Shown here one piece after another: positions 44,815-53,239 of a DNA stretch of 64,000 nucleotides. The translations under genes were made by a program, and so were the position numbers. Each line of letters opens with the position of its first letter. Within the stretch, counting starts at the first letter, position 1. The notes under the pieces were generated by a model, which saw only the letters and a list, made by a program, of their open reading frames with translations, did no database searches and had not been told where the DNA came from. Source of the DNA: Candidatus Sumerlaea chitinivorans (lineage in GTDB: Bacteria > Sumerlaeota > Sumerlaeia > Sumerlaeales > Sumerlaeaceae); contig CP030759.1 of NCBI GenBank assembly GCA_003290465.1, forward strand, positions 598,672-662,671. The letters are read 5' to 3'.

Positions 44815-45510
44815 ATGCTACCGTTACGCGACATCAATCGAGCTCGCTCTTTCCCCGTAATGGTATGGGGCATCATCCTCGGCTGCGTGTTTGTGTTTGT
44901 TCAGCAAGTGGTGATGCCCTTGCGCGTTGAAATGCGTTTTGTCCACTTGTTCGGATTGGTTCCTCGTCGGCTTTTGGATCCGGAGTGGGCATGGCAAGTT
45001 GGCTACCCACCGGGCGCATCCCTTTCAGTTGTCACGAGCATGTTTCTACACGGCAGTTTTGCGCATTTGCTCTTCAATATGTGGACGTTGGCTGTTTTCG
45101 GTGACAATGTAGAGGATCGGATGGGGCATATCCGCTTCCTCGTCTTCTATCTGCTTTGCGGGATTGCGGCGGGTGTCACTCACATGCTGGTGAATCCGAG
45201 TTCGACTGTGCCTACGGTCGGGGCGTCGGGAGCGATCGCCGGCGTGTTAGCCGCGTATCTATTCCTCTTTCCCCATGCGCGAATCATTACATTTGTGCCG
45301 GTGCTCTTTATCCCGTACATTGTGGAAGTCCCAGCGGCGATCTTTCTGGGAATGTGGTTTCTCATCCAATTGCTGAGTGGTTGGGCATCCCTCGGGCTGC
45401 CACCCAACGTTGGGGGAGTGGCGTGGTGGGCGCACGTCGGAGGTTTTGCATTTGGTGCATTGACGTTTTCGGCGTTTGTCCCGCGAAGAGCAAGGCGCGT
45501 GGGCTGGTAA
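44815..45510 (+). CDS. Rhomboid intramembrane serine protease
   Basis: 231 residues with about six to seven membrane helices. The catalytic serine is Ser138 in GASGAIAG, and the histidine partner is His207 in WWAHVGGFAFG. The conserved LFNMWTLAVFGDNVEDRMG loop after the second helix (in short FNMWTL and EDRMG) is typical. Rhomboids cleave single-pass membrane proteins within the bilayer; the substrate here is unknown. The gene lies just before yebC (81-base gap) on the same strand. Confidence 0.94.
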   Translation: MLPLRDINRARSFPVMVWGIILGCVFVFVQQVVMPLRVEMRFVHLFGLVPRRLLDPEWAWQVGYPPGASLSVVTSMFLHGSFAHLLFNMWTLAVFGDNVEDRMGHIRFLVFYLLCGIAAGVTHMLVNPSSTVPTVGASGAIAGVLAAYLFLFPHARIITFVPVLFIPYIVEVPAAIFLGMWFLIQLLSGWASLGLPPNVGGVAWWAHVGGFAFGALTFSAFVPRRARRVGW

Positions 45511-45591
45511 GCACTTCGGACTTGAAACACATAGGTTTCGTCCCGATATAAGACTTCTGATTAGCGAGAACGGAAAAGGCGGTACCCAACG

Positions 45592-46344
45592 ATGTCAGGA
45601 CATTCCAAATGGCATTCGATCAAGCACAAGAAAGCGGCGCAGGATGCCAAACGAGGGAAAATTTTTACGCGCATAATTCGGGAAATCACCATCGCGGCCA
45701 AACTCGGCGGTGGTGACCCAGAGGCAAACCCGCGGCTTCGCACAGCAATTGCCGCTGCGAAAGACGTGAACATGCCGATGAAGAACATCGAGAATGCCAT
45801 CAAGCGCGGCACCGGAGAGATCGAAGGCGCTTCCTATGAAGAGGTCGTTTACGAAGGCTACGGCCCCGGGGGCGTGGCCATCCTTGTTGAGGCGACGACA
45901 GACAACCGCAACCGAACCACAGCAGAGATTCGTCACTTGTTCTCCAAATACAATGGAAGCCTCGGCGCGGTGGGGTGCGTCTCATACCTTTTCTCGAAGA
46001 AGGGCTCCATCACGGTAAAAGGGGAAAACGTGGACGAAGATAAGCTGCTTGAAGCTGCGCTTGAGGCTGGCGCCGAGGATGTAAAGTCCGACGATGGAAA
46101 TTTCAGCGTGCTGACAGCCCCCAACGATGTGCAGTCTGTTCGTGAGCGACTGGAATCCGCGGGATTTGTGGTCGAACGCGCAGAAGTCCTGCAAATTCCC
46201 TCAACTACCAAACGCGTAGAGGGCCGGGATGCCGAAACGCTGTTGAAGCTTCTTGATGCCCTCGAAGACCATGATGACGTTCAGTCGGTAAGCAGTAATT
46301 TTGAAATGAGCGACGAGCTCATTGAGCAATTCCAAGGGCAATGA
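45592..46344 (+). CDS. yebC: YebC/PmpR/TACO1 family protein
   Basis: 250 residues with the near-universal start [15 protein letters not shown]. The three-domain fold shows ARIIREIT-like (here [12 protein letters not shown]), [34 protein letters not shown], and the later NGSLG element ([14 protein letters not shown]). Originally considered a transcriptional regulator, it is now linked to relief of ribosome stalling at difficult sequences. It often precedes ruvC; here two DUF507 genes follow instead. Cytoplasmic. Confidence 0.97.
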   Translation: MSGHSKWHSIKHKKAAQDAKRGKIFTRIIREITIAAKLGGGDPEANPRLRTAIAAAKDVNMPMKNIENAIKRGTGEIEGASYEEVVYEGYGPGGVAILVEATTDNRNRTTAEIRHLFSKYNGSLGAVGCVSYLFSKKGSITVKGENVDEDKLLEAALEAGAEDVKSDDGNFSVLTAPNDVQSVRERLESAGFVVERAEVLQIPSTTKRVEGRDAETLLKLLDALEDHDDVQSVSSNFEMSDELIEQFQGQ

Positions 46345-46365
46345 CGGTAGCGGAAAGATAATAAC

Positions 46366-46647
46366 ATGAGGCTAAAGCCTGAAAAAGTGGAATACCTGGC
46401 TTCCCGGATTGCGAGAGAACTCCAATCGTTGCAGACGGTGACTTTTCTTGCGACCCCAGAGCAGGTCGCTGGGGCAATTCGGCGGGTTATCCTGCATGAC
46501 TTGCAACGCGAAGACGAAATCGAGCGTGAAGCCGAACAAATCCTTCAGCAGTACCGACAAAAAATCAACATGCGCAATCTGAGCTACAACACCTTGCTTG
46601 CGAAGACCAAGCAAGAACTGGCGCGAAAGCGACATATCATCCTTTAG
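46366..46647 (+). CDS. DUF507 family protein, copy 1
   Basis: 93 residues. It is small, charged and helical, with the DUF507 pattern MRLKPEKVEYLASRIAREL, split here as MRLKPEKVEYL and SRIAREL, a central VILHDLQREDEIEREAE and the C-terminal KQELARKRHIIL. It starts 22 bases after yebC with GCGGAAAG as a weak ribosome binding site. The family is of unknown function and is frequently present as two adjacent copies. It is likely cytoplasmic. Confidence 0.85.
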   Translation: MRLKPEKVEYLASRIARELQSLQTVTFLATPEQVAGAIRRVILHDLQREDEIEREAEQILQQYRQKINMRNLSYNTLLAKTKQELARKRHIIL

Positions 46648-46695
46648 CGATGAGCGCCGGAACGAATCCGTCGGAGCGAGAAAAGAGAAGAGAAA

Positions 46696-46977
46696 ATGCG
46701 GTTATCTGAAAACAGGATCAATTTCATAGCGCAACAGGTCGCGAAGGAACTTCTTGATCACCAGCTTATCAAATTTAGCGGATCACGGGTGATTCTGGAA
46801 GCCGAGATTGCCAAGGTCATTCTCGAGGACCTGCGTATCGAAGATGAAATTGACCGAGAAGTCACCGAAATGATTAGCAAGATGAAACGCAAGATTCCAC
46901 CGGGAAGCGCCGAGTGGGATGCAATCTATCAGCAGAAGAAAGAAGAGATTGCCCGACGGAGAAATTACATTTACTAA
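46696..46977 (+). CDS. DUF507 family protein, copy 2
   Basis: 93 residues, the same length as the preceding gene and clearly paralogous: MRLSENRINFIAQQVAKEL, with VILEDLRIEDEIDREV in the middle and KEEIARRRNYIY at the end. The purine-rich AGAAAAGAGAAGAGAAA precedes the ATG by a few bases. The divergence between copies (identity perhaps a third) suggests an old duplication and perhaps a heterodimer. Function unknown. Confidence 0.85.
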   Translation: MRLSENRINFIAQQVAKELLDHQLIKFSGSRVILEAEIAKVILEDLRIEDEIDREVTEMISKMKRKIPPGSAEWDAIYQQKKEEIARRRNYIY

Positions 46978-47242
46978 CCCAAGCTAAGTTGGTTTGCGTC
47001 AACAATCGAGCGACAAACAATCGACTCTCGTCGTGATCTCCAAATTTTCTTGTGGGGCAACCTTCACCAGAGGAGGAGCGCAAACTGGGTGTGCGACCTG
47101 ATGGTCGTCGGCACTTACTTCAGCAAGCCCTTTTAGGTGCTTCCTACTTGACCAGAAAGGGTTCAATGTAGCCGTTTGCTTCCACAAGAACACCCACCAG
47201 TTTTCAAACATAGGTACAATGCGAAAGGAGCAGTGAACGATC

Positions 47243-48229
47243 GTGCGAGAAGTTAAGCATGTCGCTGTGCTGGGGGCGGGTGGTTTAGGGCGCAATATGG
47301 CCCGGTTGCTGGGCTATAAGCGAGAATTCAAGCTTGTTGCAATATGCGACAAGGGGGGCTATGCGTTTGACGAAGCAGGCATTTCTGCGGACCTCATCAG
47401 CTCCCTTCCTGCTGGGACTTCGGTAGCAACCCTCCCGAAGATCGGTGTTCCCAGCAGCGACGCCATTGGCGATCTCATGGCCAAGCGCGATGCTATCGAC
47501 GGCATTTTCGTCGCCCTCCCGAATCTCCCCAATGAAGCGATCCCGCAAACCGTGGAGCGCATTGCTGCCAGCGGGTTTCGTGGCGTGATGGTGGACGCCC
47601 TAAAACGTACCCGGGCGGTCGAGCTCATGCTCGCCCTAAGAGACAAGCTTGCCGCAGCTCAGATCACCTACATCACCGGGGCGGGAGCTACGCCGGGTCT
47701 CCTCACCGCGGCAGCGGCGTTAGCAGCACAGTCGTTTGTTGAGATCGAAAGCGTGGAAATCTACTTTGGGGTGGGAATCGCGAATTGGGACGCCTATCGC
47801 GCGACGATCCGCGAGGACATTGCCCACCTTGAAGGCTTCTCTGTGGAAAAGGTCGCCCAAATGACCGACGAGGAGATCGAGCAGGAACTCGAAAAGCGCA
47901 ACGGCATCCTTGAACTCGTGAACATGGAGCATGCCGATGACGTGATGCTGGAAGTGGCGGGCGTTGTGGATCGCTCAAAGGTGAAGGTTGGCGGCATCGT
48001 CGACACTCGCAACCCCAAGAAGCCGGTCAGTACTAATGTGAAAATCACCGGCATTACTTTTGAGGGGAAGCGCAGTACGCACACCTTCATTTTAGGTGAT
48101 GAAACCAGCATGGCGGCAAACGTCAACGGGCCGGCACTTGGCTACATGAAAACAGGATTCTGGCTACAGGAACACGGCATTTACGGCCTTTTCACAAGTG
48201 CAGAGCTCATGCCACGGTTCCCACGATAA
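47243..48229 (+). CDS. Saccharopine-dehydrogenase-like NAD(P) oxidoreductase
   Basis: 328 residues from a GTG at 47243, with AAAGGAG in front. The Rossmann start is HVAVLGAGGLGRNMARLL. YITGAGATPGLLTAAAALAA is the catalytic-side helix (short forms GAGATPG and AAALAAQS), and ANWDAYRATIREDIAHL and DTRNPKKPVSTNV follow. The whole layout matches the group called saccharopine-dehydrogenase-like in cyanobacterial annotation; the match is from memory and would be worth a search. It lacks the features of true lysine-pathway enzymes. The substrate is unknown. Confidence 0.75.
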   Translation: MREVKHVAVLGAGGLGRNMARLLGYKREFKLVAICDKGGYAFDEAGISADLISSLPAGTSVATLPKIGVPSSDAIGDLMAKRDAIDGIFVALPNLPNEAIPQTVERIAASGFRGVMVDALKRTRAVELMLALRDKLAAAQITYITGAGATPGLLTAAAALAAQSFVEIESVEIYFGVGIANWDAYRATIREDIAHLEGFSVEKVAQMTDEEIEQELEKRNGILELVNMEHADDVMLEVAGVVDRSKVKVGGIVDTRNPKKPVSTNVKITGITFEGKRSTHTFILGDETSMAANVNGPALGYMKTGFWLQEHGIYGLFTSAELMPRFPR

Positions 48230-48267
48230 CACCAGACAACCGTGTAGTCGACGTCAGAGTCCGCTAC

Positions 48268-49572
48268 TTACTCGATTCGCACGACTGTCATCAAAGGTAG
48301 GAGAGGTAAAAAGCCGTCGTGGGCCCATCCCAACGACGGCTTTTGCATTTGGCCAATCTTGCACAGTCGGCCGGCGCGGACACTTAGCGCGAGCTCTGCC
48401 CATTGGGCGTTCGTGTGAGCGACTCCAATTGTACTGACTTGCCCGCGAAGCTTCTGTAGAACTCGAAATACGGTCTCGTAACTCGAAGCCCACCAAACAT
48501 GCGCGGTGCGGAGCCCACATCCCACCGTGAAATCTTGGGCAGGTTGCAGCAGAAGAAGGAATGGGTCATCTTCGCGCGAAATGATCTTCGTTGTACACAG
48601 TTGCTTGTGGTGCTTTGCCAACGCGAGAGCAGCCCCAATTCTTGCTTCCTCCCGAATCGCAGCAACCGTCGCCTGTTCCTCCAGAGTGAAGGGCCATCCG
48701 GGGAAACGCCGAGCGATTTTGCGAAACGACTGGCAAAGCATTTCGCAGAATTGTTCTACAGGCCCCACAGTCCTGCTTACGACGAAGACGCCCAGTGGCG
48801 ACATACAGCCTCGTTGATCGTAGATGAGGAAGTCGTAGGCCAAGTTACTACACAGTCGAGCCAACCGCTTAGGTTGAAGGTCGGTCTCGTCCAGCAGTGC
48901 AAAACTCACTCGGTTCCCGTGGCCGATGAACCGACACTCGGAAGGCGCAAGATTTCGTAACGTGCGGATGGTTTCGTCCTCGCCATAAGCCAGGACTGCG
49001 TGGGCGTGCTCCATGGCCGTGCGGGTGATCTCAAGTGCGGAGTGCTCCCACCAGCCAACGAAAATGGTTTTGCCCACCGCCTCGTCAATACTGTTTACGG
49101 CTTCTTGCCAGATACGCGGAAAAGAGCGATCCGAGTTCGAGCACCGTACGAGGTTTGCTCCCCCGGCCAACATTCCCAGAATGATGGATTCAAGACCGGA
49201 CAAAAAAAGATTCCCCGCGAGATTGTGAAAAACCAGTGTAGGTGGGTAAAGGGTGTAGCCACGTGCTACGGCAAGTTCTCGCTGCCGAAAAGCGCGGAGT
49301 CTCTGAATTGTCACACCACGAAAAAGGTTGCGAAGAGCTTCTCGGGTCATTTGTGGGGTCATGCGGTTGCGCTCACCCGCAAGAAGTGCACGTTTGTGGA
49401 GCGGATGATTCGGATCAAGCAAGAGGCGGCCTGCGCGCGTAATGACGTCGGGCACACGTTCCACGATTTTTTCTCCCAGCCGTTCGCGTGCCAGCACGAG
49501 CCGCTGAAGCACTTTGGCCAGGGTACGCGCGTTGCTCACAATCGGAGCTTCCAAATCTGCGTGTTTGACCAT
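48268..49572 (-). CDS. LuxC-family acyl-CoA / acyl-protein reductase
   Basis: About 434 residues from the ATG at 49572; a TTG at 49680 adds 36 residues and is less likely. LuxC members use NADPH to reduce an acyl thioester to a fatty aldehyde. The aldehyde-dehydrogenase-like fold includes FHNLAGNLFLSGLES, split as FHNLAGN and FLSGLES. The nucleophile Cys256 is in YDQRGCMSP, with FIGHGNRVSF upstream. The C-terminal KPSLGWAHDGFLPLL is typical of the family. The LuxE-like gene at 56688 would supply the acyl group. No luciferase genes are present. Its last codons hold a terminator hairpin. Confidence 0.85.
   Translation of the reverse strand: MVKHADLEAPIVSNARTLAKVLQRLVLARERLGEKIVERVPDVITRAGRLLLDPNHPLHKRALLAGERNRMTPQMTREALRNLFRGVTIQRLRAFRQRELAVARGYTLYPPTLVFHNLAGNLFLSGLESIILGMLAGGANLVRCSNSDRSFPRIWQEAVNSIDEAVGKTIFVGWWEHSALEITRTAMEHAHAVLAYGEDETIRTLRNLAPSECRFIGHGNRVSFALLDETDLQPKRLARLCSNLAYDFLIYDQRGCMSPLGVFVVSRTVGPVEQFCEMLCQSFRKIARRFPGWPFTLEEQATVAAIREEARIGAALALAKHHKQLCTTKIISREDDPFLLLLQPAQDFTVGCGLRTAHVWWASSYETVFRVLQKLRGQVSTIGVAHTNAQWAELALSVRAGRLCKIGQMQKPSLGWAHDGFLPLLPLMTVVRIE
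48309..48344. terminator. Bidirectional terminator hairpin inside the 3' end of luxC
   Basis: Perfect 12-base arms AAAAGCCGTCGT (48309-48320) and ACGACGGCTTTT (48333-48344) with a 12-base loop. The T runs on both strands suit termination in both directions, serving the plus-strand oxidoreductase (stop at 48229) and the minus-strand luxC (stop at 48268). It encodes residues of luxC, so the stem is also coding. Confidence 0.7.
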
Positions 49573-49748
49573 TCTTCTGTTCTCGTTTTCAGAGATTTGA
49601 CGTTGTTGGAAAAAGGAAAACCCTTGAACGCCGTTTTCTGCAAGGTCGCTATTGAGTTCGAGATCTACGCATCGTGGCAAAAAACTTTCAATCTTAGGCC
49701 ACCTTGCGAGGTAGACGGATAGACCTATCTTTAGAAGGCTGACGACGC

Positions 49749-50360
49749 ATGTTTACTGGAATTATCGAAGAAATGGGGATTGTGAAGCGCATCGTTCCCC
49801 TCAATGAAGCCATAGACTTGACCGTGCAATGCCAGCAGACCCGCCAAGGCATGAAATTAGGTGATAGCGTCGCTGTGGATGGGGTGTGCCTCACGGTCAC
49901 CTCGCTCGATACCGATTCGTTCACCGCATTGGTTTCCGCCGAAACCCTTCGCAAGACGACGTTGGGCGAGCGCAAAGTCGGGGACCGCGTGAACCTCGAA
50001 GCGCCTGTTACTTTAGCCACAAAACTGAGTGGGCATCTTGTGCAAGGGCATGTAGACGGGACAGCAACGGTGGAGCGTGTGGTCCCAGAAGGGGAGTCCC
50101 AAATGTGGTATTTTCGGCTTTCTTCCGACCTTGTACGCTACCTTGTGCCGAAGGGGTCCGTCGCTGTGGACGGCATTAGCCTTACTGTTGTGGACGTGTG
50201 GAACGAGGGATTCAGTGTCGCCATCATCCCGAAAACGCTTGCCCTCACGACTTTGCAATTCCGCAAAGTGGGCGATCGGGTGAACATCGAAACCGATATT
50301 ATCGGGAAATATGTGTATCATTATATGAATGCGGATAAAAGTGCCGGGCTTGCATCTTGA
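49749..50360 (+). CDS. ribE: Riboflavin synthase, alpha subunit
   Basis: 203 residues with the canonical MFTGIIEEMG start. Two lumazine-binding repeats are visible: GDSVAVDGVCLTV in the first half and KGSVAVDGISLTVV in the second. It joins two molecules of 6,7-dimethyl-8-ribityllumazine into riboflavin plus a pyrimidine. It lies 34 bases before ribBA in the same direction. Other rib genes (ribD, ribH) are not adjacent. There is no visible FMN riboswitch in the 176-base divergent gap to luxC. Confidence 0.97.
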   Translation: MFTGIIEEMGIVKRIVPLNEAIDLTVQCQQTRQGMKLGDSVAVDGVCLTVTSLDTDSFTALVSAETLRKTTLGERKVGDRVNLEAPVTLATKLSGHLVQGHVDGTATVERVVPEGESQMWYFRLSSDLVRYLVPKGSVAVDGISLTVVDVWNEGFSVAIIPKTLALTTLQFRKVGDRVNIETDIIGKYVYHYMNADKSAGLAS

Positions 50361-50393
50361 GTTGCGGCTGTAACCGCTCAGACGTGAAGGGCG

Positions 50394-51668
50394 ATGATCG
50401 ACACAAGAACGAGTGTGAGTATGCAGGATCCAACAAAAGCGCAGCCAACTGAGTCCGAAGCCAATCCACATGTGTTTGCAACCGTCGAGGAAGCGATCGA
50501 ACTTTTTCGCCGTGGGGAAATGCTGATTCTCGTGGACGACGAAGATCGAGAAAATGAAGGGGACTTGGTGTTTGCGGCCCAGCACGTCACCCCTGAAAAG
50601 ATCAATTTCATGGCTAAGCATGGGCGTGGGCTCATTTGCTTGGCCACGACACGTGAACGACTGGAAGCGCTCGGACTAAAACCACTCGTTCGGCAAAACA
50701 CATCACGGTTTGGCACAAATTTCTACGAGCCCGTCGACGCTGTTGAGGGCACCACTACGGGCATTTCTGCATCCGATCGGGCAACCACAATTCGGCTCTG
50801 TGTTGACCCAAATACGCGTCCGCAAGACCTCGCCCGGCCGGGACATTTGCAGACTTTGGGGGCCCGCGACGGCGGGGTTTTGGAGCGAGCAGGACAGACG
50901 GAAGGGGTCGTGGATCTTGCGAAGCTGGCCGGTCTATTCCCCGCCGGTGTTCTGTGCGAAATCATGAATGACGATGGGACCATGGCTCGGATGCCGCAGC
51001 TTGAGCGCTTTGCTCTCGAACACGGCCTCAAGATTGTCACTGTCCGGGACATCATCGAATATCGCCTGCGCACAGAACGGCTCGTGAAGCCAGTGGTAAC
51101 CGTTCCCCTGCGCAATGACTATGGAGAGTGGCAGCTCACCTACTACGTGGCTTGGAACGGCGAGGGACACTTGGCGTTGGTCATGGGAGATTTGGAGGAA
51201 CACCGCGAGCGCGGGGTCCTTGTACGCGTTCACTCGCAGTGCTTTACCGGGGATACGTTAGGTTCCTATCGTTGCGATTGCGGTCCCCAGCTGCACTCCG
51301 CCATGCGTCAAATCGCAGAAGAGGGGTGTGGCGTCGTGCTCTATCTCCACCAGGAAGGCCGTGGGATTGGCCTCAAGAATAAGCTTCTGGCCTACAAAAT
51401 GCAGGATGAAGGCTTGGATACGGTCGAAGCAAACGAAGCTTTAGGCTTTAAGCCCGATCTTCGCGAATACGGGGTGGGCGCTCAGATTCTCCGAGACCTT
51501 GGGCTCACGCGCATTCGTCTTCTCACCAACAACCCCAAGAAGATCGTTGGGATCAGTGGATATGGCCTTGAAATCGTTGAGCGGGTGCCGCTTGTCGCGG
51601 GTATCCATAAGTTCAATCAAGGGTACATGCTGACCAAGCGCGACAAACTTGGCCACATCCTTGACTGA
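50394..51668 (+). CDS. ribBA: Bifunctional 3,4-dihydroxy-2-butanone-4-phosphate synthase / GTP cyclohydrolase II
   Basis: 424 residues. The N-terminal RibB domain has DDEDRENEGDLV, HGRGLICLA and SDRATTI, all catalytic, and makes the four-carbon riboflavin precursor from ribulose 5-phosphate. The C-terminal RibA domain (from about 230) has the zinc site CFTGDTLGSYRCDCG and HQEGRGIGL, opening the GTP ring. A nine-residue leader is in frame with a second ATG at 50421; I keep 50394 because AAGGGCG precedes it. Co-directional with ribE. Confidence 0.97.
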   Translation: MIDTRTSVSMQDPTKAQPTESEANPHVFATVEEAIELFRRGEMLILVDDEDRENEGDLVFAAQHVTPEKINFMAKHGRGLICLATTRERLEALGLKPLVRQNTSRFGTNFYEPVDAVEGTTTGISASDRATTIRLCVDPNTRPQDLARPGHLQTLGARDGGVLERAGQTEGVVDLAKLAGLFPAGVLCEIMNDDGTMARMPQLERFALEHGLKIVTVRDIIEYRLRTERLVKPVVTVPLRNDYGEWQLTYYVAWNGEGHLALVMGDLEEHRERGVLVRVHSQCFTGDTLGSYRCDCGPQLHSAMRQIAEEGCGVVLYLHQEGRGIGLKNKLLAYKMQDEGLDTVEANEALGFKPDLREYGVGAQILRDLGLTRIRLLTNNPKKIVGISGYGLEIVERVPLVAGIHKFNQGYMLTKRDKLGHILD

Positions 51669-51769
51669 ACGGACGTTGAGGTAGTGTGGCGAGCAGCGCT
51701 TTGACTGGATGCGCTGAAATTCTGAATTCCCCTATCACGCTGCTGAGACGACAGACCGGCTTCTTTTGG

Positions 51770-52549
51770 TTAACGTGGTTCTGTTTCGCTTGTGTGAGAA
51801 GCTTTCGCATCTCGTTTACCGAGATTCAGAAGGTGCATGACAATTCCCCAACCCACATATCCTGCAAACCCGCAGAAGATAAGCGCATACAAGTAGTTTT
51901 TCAGTAAGTAGATGATTGCTAACATCACCATGATGAGAGGGAGAACCTCAAACTGCCTTCTACGTTCTAATCGCAAGTTCTTGAGACTTGGGTAAGGAAT
52001 TGTGCTTACCATCAGGTAAGACACAACGATCATGATGACCGGCAGAATGCGCAGCACCAGCTCATGATTCCACTCGGGATCAATAATCTGGAGAAAAAGG
52101 AATCCCGAGACCACGACTCCTGCTGCTGCAGGAATTGGGAGGCCGGTGAAACTAAGTTTCTCAATTCGTGATTTCTGTACATTGAAACGGGCTAACCGCA
52201 GCGCCCCACAAACTACATAAATCGCAGCGATGACCTCAGCCGCATTGCGATTCTCCATTTCGATGAGGCGGGTGTAAATGAGAACGGCCGGAGCAACGCC
52301 GAAGGCGACAAGATCCGAAAGCGAGTCGTACTGAACTCCGAATGCGCTTTCCGTCTGCGTCATGCGTGCCACCCACCCGTCAAAAAAGTCCAGTACCGCC
52401 GCGGCAAGAATGAGCCAACACGACAGTTCGTAGCGATACGATTCGAGCTCACCAGCTTCTGCCACATTGAACACGTTCAGAATTGCAAATAGGCCGCAGA
52501 ACAGGCTGGCCGTCGTGAAAAGATTGGGTAAAACGTAAATCTTCCTCAT
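51770..52549 (-). CDS. pssA: CDP-diacylglycerol-serine O-phosphatidyltransferase
   Basis: 259 residues. The CDP-alcohol phosphatidyltransferase motif D-G-x2-A-R-x8-G-x3-D-x3-D is exact in FDGWVARMTQTESAFGVQYDS (shortened) and SLSDLVAF. About eight membrane helices follow the family pattern. The N-terminal YVLPNLFTTASLFCGLFAI identifies the bacterial PssA branch. It makes phosphatidylserine from CDP-diacylglycerol and serine. psd lies 6 bases upstream on the same strand, so synthesis and decarboxylation of PS are encoded together. Convergent with ribBA. Confidence 0.95.
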   Translation of the reverse strand: MRKIYVLPNLFTTASLFCGLFAILNVFNVAEAGELESYRYELSCWLILAAAVLDFFDGWVARMTQTESAFGVQYDSLSDLVAFGVAPAVLIYTRLIEMENRNAAEVIAAIYVVCGALRLARFNVQKSRIEKLSFTGLPIPAAAGVVVSGFLFLQIIDPEWNHELVLRILPVIMIVVSYLMVSTIPYPSLKNLRLERRRQFEVLPLIMVMLAIIYLLKNYLYALIFCGFAGYVGWGIVMHLLNLGKRDAKASHTSETEPR

Positions 52550-52555
52550 TTTCGG

Positions 52556-53236
52556 CTAATCCTTAGCTTGCTTCGTGCCTTGGGGGGGCTCCGGACGGGA
52601 CGCCAGCACTGTTACCCCACCTCGAGTCTTATCTCCCACGCGCACGCAGAGCTTACACTGGGCGGGTACCAAAAGTTCCACGCGCGACCCAAAACGAATT
52701 AAGCCAATCTTCTCCCCCTGAGCGATGCAATCGCCCTTCTCGAGGGGTGAGACAATTCGTCGGGCAATCATTCCCGCAACAAGTTTCACAACAACGATTT
52801 CACCGGTAGCGTCGCGCAGAGTCAGGATTTTCCTCTCGTTTTCCTCGCTGGATTTGTCCTCCATGGCGTTGAGGAACTTTCCGGGGTAGTATTCCACATT
52901 CTCCACCGTTGCGTCGCATGGCGCCCAGTTCATATGAACGTTGAACAAGGACATAAAAATGGCGATTCGCAAGGCCTGCTGATTTGGAAATGCAGGATGT
53001 TCCACAATCCCGGTGGCAACAACTGTCCCATCAGCGGGGGCAAGAAAGTGAGCTTGGTTTCTCGGCGTGGGGCGATTCGGATTGCGAAAGAACCAGAGCG
53101 TGTAGGTTAGACAGGCGAGGAAGGGAACTGCCCCAGCGATGCCGAATGCTGAAGCTCCGATACCTGCGAGAATCCCAAAAGCTGCCGCAAAGGGGAGTGC
53201 TTCTTTGGCAATCGGTTGAGTCGTCCAATACTTCAC
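52556..53236 (-). CDS. psd: Phosphatidylserine decarboxylase proenzyme (short type)
   Basis: 226 residues. It has two N-terminal membrane helices (FAAAFGILAGIGASAFGIAG and AVPFLACLTYTLWF). The conserved FLAPADGTVVATG and FMSLFNVHMNWAP of short Psd are present. RFGSRVELLVP contains the Gly-Ser site of self-cleavage that yields the pyruvoyl group. It decarboxylates phosphatidylserine to phosphatidylethanolamine. Its start lies 3 bases before the mltG stop, between mltG and pssA in one operon. Confidence 0.96.
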   Translation of the reverse strand: MKYWTTQPIAKEALPFAAAFGILAGIGASAFGIAGAVPFLACLTYTLWFFRNPNRPTPRNQAHFLAPADGTVVATGIVEHPAFPNQQALRIAIFMSLFNVHMNWAPCDATVENVEYYPGKFLNAMEDKSSEENERKILTLRDATGEIVVVKLVAGMIARRIVSPLEKGDCIAQGEKIGLIRFGSRVELLVPAQCKLCVRVGDKTRGGVTVLASRPEPPQGTKQAKD

Positions 53237-53239
53237 TTC

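Noticed and set aside
49573-49748. FMN riboswitch before ribE
   Set aside because: The gap is short and no RFN-type conserved blocks are visible.
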